From: Chroococcus sp. CMT-3BRIN-NPC107
GTDB lineage: Bacteria > Cyanobacteriota > Cyanobacteriia > Cyanobacteriales > Chroococcidiopsidaceae
NCBI GenBank assembly: GCA_019359635.1
Contig: JAHHGY010000001.1
Coordinates: 41,741 to 105,740 of the forward strand
Length of the DNA: 64,000 bases
Direction of reading: 5' to 3'
The notes under the pieces were generated by a model. It ran no database searches, was not told where the DNA came from, and saw only the letters and a list, made by a program, of their open reading frames with translations. Position numbers and translations under genes: made by a program. Shown one piece after another: positions 35,222-44,833 of this stretch (position 1 is the stretch's first letter; each line of letters starts with the position of its first letter).

Positions 35222-35944
35222 ATGCTCGACCAAATTTTAAATTCTCCCTATCACGCAGGCATAGAAGCGGCTTTTATTTTAATTATCTTGTCGTTTTTAG
35301 AAGCGGTGCTATCGGCGGACAATGCGATCGCTTTAGCCGCCCTTGCTCAAAGACTTGAAGATCCTAAAGTGCAAAGTCAAGCCCTCAATATTGGTCTAGT
35401 AGTTGCCTACGTGCTGCGAATTAGCCTGATTTTGACCGCAACTTGGGTAACAAAGTTTTGGCAATTTGAACTATTAGGCTCGGCTTACTTATTATGGCTG
35501 GCGTGGCAGTATTTTAGCTCATCAAAGGACGAAGAAGGAAACGAGCATCACGCGCCGGGTTTTACATCATTGTGGCAAGCAATCCCGGTAATTGCCTTTA
35601 CAGACTTGGCTTTTTCTTTAGATAGCGTCACAACGGCGATCGCAGTTTCTCAAGAAACTTGGTTAGTTTTAACGGGGGCAACCATCGGAATTATTACTTT
35701 ACGCTTTATGGCGGGGTTGTTTATCCGTTGGCTTGATGAATTTGAGCATTTAGAAGATGCGGGCTATATTACGGTGGCATTAGTTGGCTTGCGCTTGCTG
35801 CTGCGAGTATTTGATTCGGCTTTGATTCCGCCAGAGTGGATAATGATTAGCGCGATCGCTCTAATTTTTGCTTGGGGCTTCTCAAAGCGAACTGCAGTAC
35901 CTTCTCCGACTCCTGAGCCGGAGAAAGACGCTATTTCTAAATAA
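35222..35944 (+). CDS. TerC family integral membrane protein
   Basis: 240 residues with about seven hydrophobic segments. The conserved acidic motifs are LEAVLSADNAIALAALAQRL near residue 27 and FTDLAFSLDSVTTAIAVS near residue 123, typical of TerC/YjbE proteins, which are linked to metal (often Mn) export or metalation of secreted proteins. The Asp residues in the two SxDN/LDS motifs probably bind metal. A Rho-independent terminator follows directly. The specific TerC subtype is not assigned. Confidence 0.9.
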   Translation: MLDQILNSPYHAGIEAAFILIILSFLEAVLSADNAIALAALAQRLEDPKVQSQALNIGLVVAYVLRISLILTATWVTKFWQFELLGSAYLLWLAWQYFSSSKDEEGNEHHAPGFTSLWQAIPVIAFTDLAFSLDSVTTAIAVSQETWLVLTGATIGIITLRFMAGLFIRWLDEFEHLEDAGYITVALVGLRLLLRVFDSALIPPEWIMISAIALIFAWGFSKRTAVPSPTPEPEKDAISK

Positions 35945-35953
35945 AAATAGTTG

Positions 35954-35973
35954 AAGCCCGCCTAAGCGGGCTT
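35954..35973. terminator. Bidirectional Rho-independent terminator between terC-like gene and ndk
   Basis: 8-bp stem AAGCCCGC/GCGGGCTT with a 4-nt loop, followed by TTATTTAT on the plus strand; A/T-rich on the other side. It lies between convergent stops. The same stem sequence recurs at 63683-63711. Confidence 0.85.
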
Positions 35974-35976
35974 TAT

Positions 35977-36432
35977 TTATTCTCGAATCCAACCGCTTAA
36001 TGACGGTTGCCAACTAACTAATTCCTCATCTAGAAACCACAAAGCAATTTCACTATTCGCCGTTTCTATCGCATCAGAACCATGAATTAAATTGCGTCCA
36101 ATATTTACGCCAAAATCGCCTCTAATCGTCCCTGGTTCGGCTGTTAAGGGGTTAGTAGCGCCAATTATTTTTCTGGCGGAGGCAACTACGCCGTCGCCTT
36201 CCCAAACCATCGCCACGAGCGGAGCAGAGATAATAAATTCAACTAAACCGCTAAAAAACGGACGTTCTCGGTGAACGCCATAGTGTTGTTCGGCTAGTTC
36301 GCGGCTGACTTGCACAAGTTTCAAGCCAACTAAAGTAAAACCTTTGGACTCAAAACGGCAAATAATTTCCCCCACTAGCCCGCGTTGTACGCCATCAGGC
36401 TTAATAGCGATAAATGTCCTTTCCAAAACCAT
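35977..36432 (-). CDS. ndk: Nucleoside diphosphate kinase
   Basis: 151 residues, the usual length. [19 protein letters not shown] is the N-terminal signature and [22 protein letters not shown] holds the phosphorylated His (near residue 117). It transfers phosphate from ATP to other nucleoside diphosphates. It is a single gene, convergent with the terC-like gene and divergent from speA. Confidence 0.97.
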   Translation of the reverse strand: MVLERTFIAIKPDGVQRGLVGEIICRFESKGFTLVGLKLVQVSRELAEQHYGVHRERPFFSGLVEFIISAPLVAMVWEGDGVVASARKIIGATNPLTAEPGTIRGDFGVNIGRNLIHGSDAIETANSEIALWFLDEELVSWQPSLSGWIRE

Positions 36433-36562
36433 CTCTCCAAAATGTGCGAACTTAGTTGCATAAATCAGATTAACTTAGAAAGTCTCCCTCTTAGCTTAGA
36501 TGCTCTTAATATAGATGCGTTAAACTGGCTATTCGTCAGGTGATAATTGAGGTCAGCAAAAA

Positions 36563-38560
36563 ATGGGTGTTGAGTCAACGGCCACATCAGCAATTGAGAA
36601 AACCACTACCGAAACCCCGGAATCGGCAAAGCAGAAAACATCGGTAGCTTTGGTCAAAACCGAGCCTCAGCAATCGTGGAAAATTGAAGACAGCGAAGAC
36701 CTTTATCGAATTGAAGGTTGGGGCGAACCTTACTTTTCAATTAATGCCGTAGGTAATATCACCGTTTCCCCTAAAGGCGATCGCGGTGGCTCGTTGGATC
36801 TGTTTGAATTGGTTAACGCTCTTAAGCAACGCAATTTGGGATTGCCGTTATTAATTCGTTTTTCCGATATTTTGGAAGACAGAATCGAGCGGTTGAATGC
36901 TTGTTTTGCTAAAGCGATCGCTAGATACAATTATCCTGGAGTTTATAAGGGCGTTTTCCCGGTTAAATGCAATCAACAACGCCACTTAATTGAAGACTTG
37001 GTACGTTTTGGCAAACCTCACCAATTTGGCTTGGAAGCTGGCTCAAAACCCGAACTCATGATTGGTTTGGCGCTGTTAGATACCCCTGGGGCGTTGCTAA
37101 TTTGCAACGGTTACAAAGACCGGGAATATATTGAAACGGCGATGTTGTCCCAAAGACTCGGACAAACGGCAATTATTGTTTTAGAGCAGATAGAGGAAGT
37201 AGATCTAGTAATTGCGGCTAGTCGTCAGCTAGGAATTAAGCCTATTTTGGGCATCCGGGCGAAATTAAGCACCCAAGGAGTGGGACGCTGGGGCGGTTCT
37301 AGTGGCGACAGAGCTAAATTTGGGCTAACTATTCCCGAAATTATCCAAGCTGTAGAGCAACTAAAAGCCGCTAACTTGCTAGATTCGTTGCAGTTGTTGC
37401 ATTTCCACATTGGTTCGCAAATTTCTGCAATTAGTGTCGTTAAAGATGCAATTCGCGAAGCCAGCCAGATTTATGTGGAGTTGGCAACTTTGGGCGCAAA
37501 CATGAAGTATTTAGATGTGGGCGGTGGTTTGGGGGTCGATTATGACGGCTCGCAGACCAATTTCTACGCTTCCAAAAACTACAATATGCAGAACTACGCC
37601 AACGATATTGTGGCGGAATTGAAAGATACTTGCGCCGAACGGCAATTGCCCGTACCAACACTAATTAGCGAAAGTGGGAGAGCGATCGCCTCTCACCAAT
37701 CGGTACTCATTTTTGACGTTTTAAGTACCTGCGATGTGCCATCAGGACAGCCCGAACCACCAAAAGAAGGCGAACCGCCGATTATTTGGAATTTGTGGGA
37801 AACTTATCAGTCGATTAGTGTCGAAAACTTCCAAGAGACTTTTCACGATGTGACTCAGTTTAAGGAAGAAGCTATTAGCCGCTTTAATCTCGGAATTTTG
37901 CGTCTGACCGAAAGAGCGAGAGTAGAACGGATCTATTGGGCGTGCTGCGAGAAAATTTTGGCAATTACTCGCCAACAAGACTACGTACCGGACGATTTGG
38001 AAGATTTGGAAAAAATCATGGCTTCCATTTATTACATCAATCTGTCGGTATTTCAATCAGCGCCAGATTGTTGGGCGATAGACCAGCTATTTCCAATTAT
38101 GCCCATTCATCGTTTGGGAGAAGAACCAACTCAGCGAGGTATTTTAGCCGATTTAACTTGCGATAGCGATGGCAAAATTGACCGCTTTATCGATTTAAGA
38201 GATGTAAAATCTGTTTTAGAGTTACATTCTTTTAAGCCATCAGAGCCTTATTATTTGGGAATGTTTCTAAGTGGCGCTTACCAGGAAATTATGGGCAATT
38301 TACATAACCTGTTTGGCGATACTAATGCCGTGCATATTCAACTCACGCCCAAAGGTTACGAAATCGAACACGTAGTTAAAGGCGATACAATGACCGAAGT
38401 TGTCGGTTACGTTCAATACGATGCGGAAGACTTGGTTGAAAGTATCCGCAAGCGCACTGAGCAAGCTTTGCAAGAAAAGCGGATTACTCTACTTGAAGCC
38501 CAAAGATTGCTGCAAACCTACGAACAAAGCCTCAGCCGGTACACTTATTTAAGCAACTAG
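36563..38560 (+). CDS. speA: Biosynthetic arginine decarboxylase
   Basis: 665 residues, PLP-dependent fold III. YKGVFPVKCNQQRHLIEDLV near residue 133 holds the PLP Lys; FGLEAGSKPELMIGLALL, LLHFHIGSQIS and YLDVGGGLGVDYDG are family motifs. The C-terminal Cys region (ILADLTCDSDGKIDRFID) is the dimer catalytic site. It decarboxylates arginine to agmatine, the first step of polyamine synthesis. The ~35-residue N-terminal extension (TTTETPESAKQK) is low complexity. A terminator follows. Confidence 0.96.
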   Translation: MGVESTATSAIEKTTTETPESAKQKTSVALVKTEPQQSWKIEDSEDLYRIEGWGEPYFSINAVGNITVSPKGDRGGSLDLFELVNALKQRNLGLPLLIRFSDILEDRIERLNACFAKAIARYNYPGVYKGVFPVKCNQQRHLIEDLVRFGKPHQFGLEAGSKPELMIGLALLDTPGALLICNGYKDREYIETAMLSQRLGQTAIIVLEQIEEVDLVIAASRQLGIKPILGIRAKLSTQGVGRWGGSSGDRAKFGLTIPEIIQAVEQLKAANLLDSLQLLHFHIGSQISAISVVKDAIREASQIYVELATLGANMKYLDVGGGLGVDYDGSQTNFYASKNYNMQNYANDIVAELKDTCAERQLPVPTLISESGRAIASHQSVLIFDVLSTCDVPSGQPEPPKEGEPPIIWNLWETYQSISVENFQETFHDVTQFKEEAISRFNLGILRLTERARVERIYWACCEKILAITRQQDYVPDDLEDLEKIMASIYYINLSVFQSAPDCWAIDQLFPIMPIHRLGEEPTQRGILADLTCDSDGKIDRFIDLRDVKSVLELHSFKPSEPYYLGMFLSGAYQEIMGNLHNLFGDTNAVHIQLTPKGYEIEHVVKGDTMTEVVGYVQYDAEDLVESIRKRTEQALQEKRITLLEAQRLLQTYEQSLSRYTYLSN

Positions 38561-38571
38561 AAAGGTTTTGT

Positions 38572-38605
38572 ACGAGCAGGAGAAATGTTAATATCTTCTG
38601 CTCGT
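38572..38605. terminator. Terminator hairpin after speA
   Basis: Arms ACGAGCAGGAGA and TCTTCTGCTCGT pair over 12 positions with one mismatch, and TAATTTTTAG follows on the plus strand. It lies between convergent stops of speA and the nucleotidyltransferase gene. Confidence 0.8.
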
Positions 38606-38610
38606 AATTT

Positions 38611-39771
38611 TTAGTGGCTATCTAATAAATCCGCGATCGCCTGGCGTTCTGAGGGCGGCTCCGATGGCGGTGCTTGCCTGGTGTCGGTAATTAACCAATC
38701 TAACGCCGCCGCTTGCACGTCAATGGTCGCTCCGGTTTTGTCTACGCAATAACGCCCAAACACTAACTTATCTACCAAACGCACACCGGGGCCAAGACGG
38801 GCGTATTCAAAAATTACGCTATTCTCTACTGTCGCATCGCCACAGATCCAGCAATTAGGCCCGATCATTGTAGGACCGACTATTTTGGCTCCATCTTCAA
38901 TATGAGTCATACCGCCAATATAAACGGGGCCAGTAATATCTACTTTGTCCCAATTTACTGCCACATTCAACCCGGTATAAATGCCTTCTCTGACTTGATG
39001 ACCGGGAATTTTGACATTTTTGACTTTACCCATTAGTACGTCTTGAATTGCTTGCCAATAATCGGGAACTTTGCCAATATCTACCCATTGGAAGTCCATA
39101 GAGATGCCATAAAAAGGTGCAGCTATTTCGACTAATTTGGGAAACAATTGACTGCCAATGTCATATTCTTGACCAGAGGGAATATAATTTAAAACTTCCG
39201 GTTCAAAAATATAAATTCCTGTATTAATGTTTGTACTTAAAGCTTCTTCCACCGATGGCTTTTCTTGAAAAGCTTTAATCCGTCCGTCTTCGTCAGTGAC
39301 AACTACGCCGTAGCTAGATACTTCCTCTTTCGGTACAGATTTCATGACGACAGTGGCGATCGCTCCTTTAGCTTTATGCCATTTGACGGCGGCGGTTAAA
39401 TCTAAATCGATTAAAGCATCGCCGCATAAAACTACAAACGTATCGTCGAAAAACGGCGAAAAGTCTTGGATTCGGCGCATCCCACCCGCCGAACCAATAG
39501 CTTCTCCCACAAGTTCGCCGTCAATAATTCGCCCCTCAAAGGAGTAGGCAATTTGTACCCCAAAATGTTGTCCGTCGCGAAAATAACTTTCAATTTCGTT
39601 AGCTAGGTGACTGACGTTGACCACAATTTGGTCAAAACCATGCTGGCGTAATAGTTCCAGCAAAAACTCCATCACTGGTTTTTGCAGGATCGGAATCATC
39701 GGTTTGGGCATCGTGTAAGTAATCGGGCGTATGCGAGTACCTTTACCAGCCGCTAAAATCATGGCTTTCAT
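38611..39771 (-). CDS. NDP-sugar pyrophosphorylase / mannose-1-phosphate guanylyltransferase-like protein
   Basis: 386 residues. The nucleotidyltransferase domain starts MKAMILAAGKGTRIRPITYTMPKPMIPILQKP, with FVVLCGDALIDLDL as the metal/nucleotide site. After about residue 260 a left-handed beta-helix follows (GPVYIGGMTHIEDGAKIVGPTMIGPNCWI). It makes an activated sugar (GDP-mannose or a dTDP/UDP-sugar), so it could supply donors to the polysaccharide pathway. The exact sugar cannot be decided from sequence. The first gene upstream is 311 bp away. Confidence 0.88.
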   Translation of the reverse strand: MKAMILAAGKGTRIRPITYTMPKPMIPILQKPVMEFLLELLRQHGFDQIVVNVSHLANEIESYFRDGQHFGVQIAYSFEGRIIDGELVGEAIGSAGGMRRIQDFSPFFDDTFVVLCGDALIDLDLTAAVKWHKAKGAIATVVMKSVPKEEVSSYGVVVTDEDGRIKAFQEKPSVEEALSTNINTGIYIFEPEVLNYIPSGQEYDIGSQLFPKLVEIAAPFYGISMDFQWVDIGKVPDYWQAIQDVLMGKVKNVKIPGHQVREGIYTGLNVAVNWDKVDITGPVYIGGMTHIEDGAKIVGPTMIGPNCWICGDATVENSVIFEYARLGPGVRLVDKLVFGRYCVDKTGATIDVQAAALDWLITDTRQAPPSEPPSERQAIADLLDSH

Positions 39772-40082
39772 CAGGTTTCACTCCTCCGTTAATGCCATTT
39801 CACTATGGTTACTTGAAAATTCCATCATCTGTCAATTTCAGCCTTGGATGGTGATTAAATGCGCGCTCGCACATTTACAGAAAACTGCCAATCTTTTGCA
39901 GCACTTTTTCTAGGGGTTAAATAGTTGTACGCGATTAACTGAAAACTAGCAATTACCCTTAGGTAGAGCAACGTTTTTGATTAAAATTACCGTTTGCTAC
40001 TTATCTATATGTATATTAATCTACTTAGATTTTAGACTTTTACTAAAACTTTACAATTGCTACTTTTGGGGGGCGATCGCCC
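39772..40082. other. Intergenic region between scpA and the nucleotidyltransferase gene
   Basis: 311 bp with one HIP1 site near 40074 and no ORF or RNA gene. It should contain the promoter for the nucleotidyltransferase gene. Confidence 0.45.
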
Positions 40083-40928
40083 TCAGTCGCTGACGGAGGC
40101 AGTTAAGGAGCGAATTTTTATTTCTTGATAAAACTCTGCCTGCTCCAACTCTACTTTAGATTGAGCCGATAACAGCAGCAAAGCCCAAAAGACACTAACG
40201 CGATCGCCTACTTCTGTATTGGATGTTTCGGCGTGACTGGGATCTCTTGCCAAGTCTAACCTTTGAGATGATTGGGCAATAGAGCTAATTTCTTGATGCC
40301 ACAAATATACAAGTTGATCTAAATTCAACCAACTTTGTCCCTGTAGCTGCTGAGAATAACCTGTCAAAAATTGGTTTAGTTTGCCAGCAACTTCTGTCAA
40401 ATTTTCTTGATGGGCAAGTTCTAAAGTGGCGCGAGTAATTTGAGAACGAGAAGCTAAATTTAAACGGCGGCGACGATTGGGTTTATCGCCAACTTCTGCC
40501 CCGCTAGGACTTGTTTGAGTTGCCATTAACTGCAACTGAGCGATTAATTCCACCAAAGTCACAGCGCGTTTTTGCGGTGGCACTGCTGCCGTTCGACGGT
40601 GGATGTGTTGCTCTAAATACGCTCTAGATTTACCAAGGGTAGCTTCCACAAATTCTGGTAGCATATCATCTTCCTGTGGCGGGTTCAATTCTAAGGCGCT
40701 CAAAGTGTTGGCTTTAAATAAAACTAGCATCGACGCTGACAAAAAAGCTTGTCCCGATTGAGACAAGTCGGTTTCATAGGCGGCGGGAGTATTTTCTGGG
40801 TTGGCAAGAAGTTTGCTTAAATAGCGATCGATGACTTCAATTACCTGCACGTCCCAAGGATCGATCTCGCCTTTTTGGGCAAGGTCAATTAATAGGGCAA
40901 TACTTGCAAACAGTTTATCGGCATCCAT
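40083..40928 (-). CDS. scpA: Segregation and condensation protein A
   Basis: About 281 residues from the ATG of MDADKLFASIALLIDLAQKGEIDPWDVQVIEVIDRYL; an upstream TTG extension adds 13 residues. The LIDLAQKGEIDPWDV helix and FLSASMLVLFKANTL are ScpA signatures, with a variable middle (RRTAAVPPQKRA) and a C-terminal winged helix (VSVFWALLLLSAQSKVELEQAEFYQEI) that contacts Smc. It is part of the Smc-ScpAB condensin. It lies 36 bp before the transporter gene with no overlap. Confidence 0.92.
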   Translation of the reverse strand: MDADKLFASIALLIDLAQKGEIDPWDVQVIEVIDRYLSKLLANPENTPAAYETDLSQSGQAFLSASMLVLFKANTLSALELNPPQEDDMLPEFVEATLGKSRAYLEQHIHRRTAAVPPQKRAVTLVELIAQLQLMATQTSPSGAEVGDKPNRRRRLNLASRSQITRATLELAHQENLTEVAGKLNQFLTGYSQQLQGQSWLNLDQLVYLWHQEISSIAQSSQRLDLARDPSHAETSNTEVGDRVSVFWALLLLSAQSKVELEQAEFYQEIKIRSLTASVSD

Positions 40929-41003
40929 AAAGGTATTTATTTGGTAGAAGTGCGGAGTCTTTGCCAATTAGTTTTAATTTATAAGGCATTTTGCCTAAAT
41001 TAG

Positions 41004-42092
41004 TTATTGCCGCACTTGAAAGTCATCGACAATAGCTATGGTGGAAACGACTTTATTGGGTTGTAAGGAGCGAATAGCATCAATTGTGCCTCTAATAGTG
41101 CCAGCAATAGGTACGGCTACAAGCGCCCCCAAAAACCCAGCTATTTCTGCTCCCATTAATAAAGCTACAAAAATCCAGATTGGATTTAGCCCGGTAAAAT
41201 TGCCCATTAGCCTAGGAGCGAGAATATTATCTTTAACCTGTTGGATGGCGATCGCAAATAGGGCTACTTGAACGGCTAACCACCAGTTTTGAAACAAAAC
41301 TAAAGTTGTTACTAAGCCGATACCTAAAGTTGCACCAATAAACGGAATCAACTCCGCACCTCCAATTAGCAGCGCAAATAGTAAAGCAAAGGGCAGCTTT
41401 AAGGCTAAAAATATGGGAGTTAAAGCTACAAACATGAATAAGCCAAGGAGTAGCTGCGTAATAAAAAAATTATGAAAGTTTAATTGCAAAGAAGCACTAA
41501 AAGCCGAACCATAAGGAGACGGTAATAAGTCTATTGAACTTCTCCAAACACCTTCGCCGTACAACAGCATATAAAAAGCAATGACGATGATAAAAACGGT
41601 ATCAATTAGTCCAGACAACGTTCCTAAAGCAACACCAAAAGCTCCCTCAGCTAATACTTGGATCTGGTTTTCTACCCTGGTAGTAATTCGACTGCTAAAG
41701 CCCGTTAGATCCAACGGTAAGCGTCTAGTTTTTGCCCATTTATCTAACCATGCCAAATTGTCTTGACTTTTCTCTAACCAAGCGGGAATACCGTGTAATA
41801 GTTCTTGCAGTTGGTTGAAAATTAATGGCACAAGGGTAAAACCAAGAACTACTAAAAGCGTGATGCTGACGAGCAAAACAATAATCACCGATTGAGTGCG
41901 AGTTATGCCCACTCTTTCAAAAAGCTTGACCGGGTAATTTAATAAAAAAGCTAAAATCGCGGCAACGGTTAAAACTGTAAACAGATGGTCGAAGTAACTA
42001 AAAGCTTGGGATAGCACCCAAACATTTAACGCGACCACCGGAGCGCCAAAACCAATAACGAGCCAACGTTGAAAAGAGGCTAAACGGCGCAT
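41004..42092 (-). CDS. AI-2E family transporter (PerM-like)
   Basis: 362 residues with about seven or eight membrane segments and the amphipathic central region of AI-2E/PerM proteins (LTVAAILAFLLNYPVKLFERVGITRTQSVIIVLL; LAWLDKWAKTR). The conserved C-terminal block is LLIGGAELIPFIGATLG followed by LAPRLMGNFTGLNPIWIFVALLMGAEIAGFLGALVAVP. Substrates are generally unknown; in some bacteria members export autoinducer-2 or act as Na+/H+ antiporters. It lies directly upstream of scpA on the same strand. Confidence 0.9.
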   Translation of the reverse strand: MRRLASFQRWLVIGFGAPVVALNVWVLSQAFSYFDHLFTVLTVAAILAFLLNYPVKLFERVGITRTQSVIIVLLVSITLLVVLGFTLVPLIFNQLQELLHGIPAWLEKSQDNLAWLDKWAKTRRLPLDLTGFSSRITTRVENQIQVLAEGAFGVALGTLSGLIDTVFIIVIAFYMLLYGEGVWRSSIDLLPSPYGSAFSASLQLNFHNFFITQLLLGLFMFVALTPIFLALKLPFALLFALLIGGAELIPFIGATLGIGLVTTLVLFQNWWLAVQVALFAIAIQQVKDNILAPRLMGNFTGLNPIWIFVALLMGAEIAGFLGALVAVPIAGTIRGTIDAIRSLQPNKVVSTIAIVDDFQVRQ

Positions 42093-42139
42093 TTCAAGTA
42101 ACCTATACTATTGAGACTCCCATTTTTAAGTAGCCCAAG

Positions 42140-42784
42140 ATGGACGCAAGCGTAGCCAATCTTCGCCAAGATTACACTAAACAAGGATTAAGGGAAATAG
42201 ATTTAGATCCCAATCCTTTCAAACAGTTTAAAACCTGGTTTGACCAAGCTTTAGCTGCTCAATTGCCCGAACCAAATGCTATGACCCTTGCCACAGCTAC
42301 AATAGAGGGTAAGCCGTCGGCGCGAATGGTGTTGCTCAAAGATTTTAGCGATCGCGGTTTTGTGTTTTATACCAATTACCACAGCCACAAAGGGCAAGAA
42401 ATAGCTCTTAATCCTCAAGCTGCTTTAGTGTTTTGGTGGGCGCAATTAGAGCGCCAAGTCCGCATTGAGGGAAAAGTTGAGCTTGTTTCGCCTCAAGAAT
42501 CTGATGAATATTTCCACAGTCGCCCAATTAATAGTCAATTAGGCGCATGGGTATCAAACCAAAGTCAAGTAGTCGATAGTCGTGAAGTTTTGGAACAGCG
42601 CCAAGCTCAATTAAAAGCTCAATACGAACAGCAAGTTATTCCTCGTCCCCAGCATTGGGGAGGCTTTCGCGTTGTACCTACAGAAATTGAGTTTTGGCAA
42701 GGAAGACCCAGCCGCTTGCACGATCGCTTGCTTTATCATCTTCAAGAAGATAATAGCTGGCTAATTGAGCGTTTGTCTCCCTAA
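42140..42784 (+). CDS. pdxH: Pyridoxamine 5'-phosphate oxidase
   Basis: 214 residues, standard size. N-terminal LRQDYTKQGLREIDLDPNPFKQF, FMN-binding ARMVLLKDFSDRGFVFYTNYHSHKG, VFWWAQLERQVRIEGKVELV, and the C-terminal FWQGRPSRLHDRLLY are family hallmarks. It oxidises pyridoxine or pyridoxamine 5'-phosphate to PLP. The divergent AI-2E gene starts 47 bp upstream, so the two promoters are close together. Confidence 0.97.
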   Translation: MDASVANLRQDYTKQGLREIDLDPNPFKQFKTWFDQALAAQLPEPNAMTLATATIEGKPSARMVLLKDFSDRGFVFYTNYHSHKGQEIALNPQAALVFWWAQLERQVRIEGKVELVSPQESDEYFHSRPINSQLGAWVSNQSQVVDSREVLEQRQAQLKAQYEQQVIPRPQHWGGFRVVPTEIEFWQGRPSRLHDRLLYHLQEDNSWLIERLSP

Positions 42785-42788
42785 TAAA

Positions 42789-43598
42789 TTACTGGTTTTG
42801 AGGAACGGTTGGCGCTAAAAAGGTTTGAGGATCGGGCATAAAGCTATATCTTAAGAAAATTCCCAAAGCCACTACTAAACAAATAAATACTGTGCCAATG
42901 CCTAAAAAGTCTGGCATCCAAAAAACTACTTCCACATGGTTCCATTGCCCAGGTTGTAGTTTCCAAACCATTTGTCGCCCATTACCGTAAGTTTCTGGGT
43001 GAATAGAGTTTGCTGCCTTTTCAATACTCCGACCTCCCCAAGGAGTATTGAGGCTAAATTTCAAATCAAATACCGAGCCTGGACTAACTAAAACGTTGCC
43101 GTTGTTGGCAATTAATGACAGACTCCGCAAATCTAAGTCATAGCTCAAGCGATTGCGCGACAGCAGTAATAAGTTATTTTGAGCCAAGTTTAGTTTAGAG
43201 TCAATTTTTGGGAGTTCTTCGGGTGCTTCCTTCGAGCTTTTTGGCTCTACAGGATTGAAAAACTGATTAAATTTTTCTTCTAGGTCAGAGCCGTTATTAA
43301 AGGGAATTGTTACAGTTATTTCTTCTGGGGAAAGGCGCTTAACTTTGCCTTCTAGTTGTTTAGCACGCTGTTCGATACTACTTAGCCATTGGGTTGCCGA
43401 GTCGCCGCTAAAACTTGTTAGGCGCTCTCCTAGCTTAATATGCTGGACTATTTCGCCATGACTTGGGCGATTGAAATTTACACCTACGTCATATTTAACG
43501 CAACCAGAAAGTAATAGTGAGGCGAAAAGTACGATCCAAACTAAGCGGCTGCGCTTCACTAAAGCGCTTATTTTCGGCATAAAAAATTTACTATTCAT
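42789..43598 (-). CDS. DUF3153 lipoprotein
   Basis: 269 residues with a lipobox (LLLSGC near residue 32) and KYDVGVNFNRPSHGEIVQHIKLGERL, the start of the DUF3153 domain known from cyanobacteria and plastid lineages. A single membrane helix near the C-terminus (FLGIGTVFICLVVALGIFLRY) would anchor a large luminal or periplasmic domain. Function is unknown. The start may be the second Met (43580). It converges on pdxH, with 4 bp between stops, and lies 76 bp downstream of the TPR gene. Confidence 0.85.
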   Translation of the reverse strand: MNSKFFMPKISALVKRSRLVWIVLFASLLLSGCVKYDVGVNFNRPSHGEIVQHIKLGERLTSFSGDSATQWLSSIEQRAKQLEGKVKRLSPEEITVTIPFNNGSDLEEKFNQFFNPVEPKSSKEAPEELPKIDSKLNLAQNNLLLLSRNRLSYDLDLRSLSLIANNGNVLVSPGSVFDLKFSLNTPWGGRSIEKAANSIHPETYGNGRQMVWKLQPGQWNHVEVVFWMPDFLGIGTVFICLVVALGIFLRYSFMPDPQTFLAPTVPQNQ

Positions 43599-43674
43599 TT
43601 TTCAACCCTCAACGAGCTAATAAATCAACCAAATTGTTACCATCGTAAGCTTTGCAGGCGGCGATGTGCGCTAA

Positions 43675-44235
43675 TTAACTATTTCCCCAAAAAAATAAGC
43701 CTATTGTTAAACCAATAATAAGTAGCGATACCCAAATAAATTGATTGTCTTTAGTATTTACTTGACTCAAATCTATAGGTTCTGTCTTTGGCGGTGGTTT
43801 AGGTGCAGTCCGAGGTAAGTTAGTGCTGCTCAAACGAGTTTGGCTGGTATTATCGGGTATAGCAGCTAAATCGGGAATTTGAGTGAGCCATTCAGTGGGT
43901 CTTTTTAGTTGGGGTGCTTGCATAATGTAAAGCAACCGCTTTCCTTGCTTGCTCGTTTCTACGTCAGGATGCTGTTTGATTTGTTCGCATAGAGCGATCG
44001 CTTCTGCTGTTTGTCCGGCGGCTTCGTAGGCTGTTACTAGCCAAATTAAAACTTTCCCCCCAAAACTCGAATTGCGCTCTACTAAGGCGCTGGCTTTCTC
44101 TAGACGCTGTACGGAGTCTCGGTACTGTCCCCTTTCAAAAGCCGCTACTCCGGCGAGGTACTCTTTTTTAGCAATTTCGGTTCTTTCTGTCACTTTTGGC
44201 GCTGATTGAACAATGGTCTTTCTTGATGTTGCCAT
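43675..44235 (-). CDS. TPR-like protein with C-terminal membrane anchor
   Basis: 186 residues. Two or three tetratricopeptide-like helices (KEYLAGVAAFERGQYRDSVQRLEKA, LVTAYEAAGQTAEAIALCEQIKQH), a Pro-rich linker (PRTAPKPPPKTEP) and a C-terminal membrane helix (FIWVSLLIIGLTIGLFFWG) can be seen. Conserved cyanobacterial hypothetical; no specific function is recognised. It may be co-transcribed with the DUF3153 gene. Confidence 0.75.
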   Translation of the reverse strand: MATSRKTIVQSAPKVTERTEIAKKEYLAGVAAFERGQYRDSVQRLEKASALVERNSSFGGKVLIWLVTAYEAAGQTAEAIALCEQIKQHPDVETSKQGKRLLYIMQAPQLKRPTEWLTQIPDLAAIPDNTSQTRLSSTNLPRTAPKPPPKTEPIDLSQVNTKDNQFIWVSLLIIGLTIGLFFWGNS

Positions 44236-44330
44236 TTTCTCTGGCTATTTTGCCAACTAGAGAAACTACTAGAATGGATTTAAGGTTGTGTTCTTGACCT
44301 AGTGCCGTTACCTAATTTAAGACAAAACTT

Positions 44331-44786
44331 ATGAATACCCAACGCCCCCAATTAAGAAAATTGAATAATTTTAAGCTTTTAGGAGCGATCGCGCCGATAG
44401 CGTTAATCTTATTTGGTGCAGCACCCCTTTGCGCCCAAGTTGCGACAATTGAAAATCGTAGTAGTGCAGTCTATCGCACCCCGGTTAATAGTTCAATTAT
44501 TTACGGTAACTCGATTCCCTTACCCATTAATAGTTCAATTATTTACGGTAGCCCGATCCCCTCACCCGTTAATAGTTCGATTGTTTACGGTAGCCCAATT
44601 CCCGCTCCAGTAATTACTTCTCCTAGTAATTACTATTACCCTAGTTATTATCCAAGCCCGGTAACTAGAGTAATAGACAATAGAACTAGATTGACTAATC
44701 CCGTGTTAATTAATCCGATAATTCGCGATTCTACACTGATTAATCCGACAATTATCAGAGTTTCGCCTCAAAGAGGCTATCGTTAA
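44331..44786 (+). CDS. Small secreted repeat protein, unknown
   Basis: 151 residues. A hydrophobic N-terminus (LGAIAPIALILFGAAPLCAQV) is a signal peptide. The mature part has three consecutive 14-residue repeats (INSSIIYGSPIPSP and variants), then Tyr/Pro-rich and Asn/Ile-rich tails (NYYYPSYYPSPV; NPVLINPIIRDSTLINPTI). It has no recognised domain; it may be a surface or periplasmic structural protein. Divergent from the TPR gene. Confidence 0.7.
   Translation: MNTQRPQLRKLNNFKLLGAIAPIALILFGAAPLCAQVATIENRSSAVYRTPVNSSIIYGNSIPLPINSSIIYGSPIPSPVNSSIVYGSPIPAPVITSPSNYYYPSYYPSPVTRVIDNRTRLTNPVLINPIIRDSTLINPTIIRVSPQRGYR
44484..44609 (+). repeat. Three 42-bp tandem repeats
   Basis: Three in-frame units of 42 bp encoding 14-residue repeats of the pattern NSSIxYGxxIPxPx. 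The copies differ by several substitutions, so the array is not recent. Confidence 0.9.
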
Positions 44787-44833
44787 ATACGTAGTAGGGC
44801 GATTTTAAAACCGCCAAATTATTAGCCGTCTTT

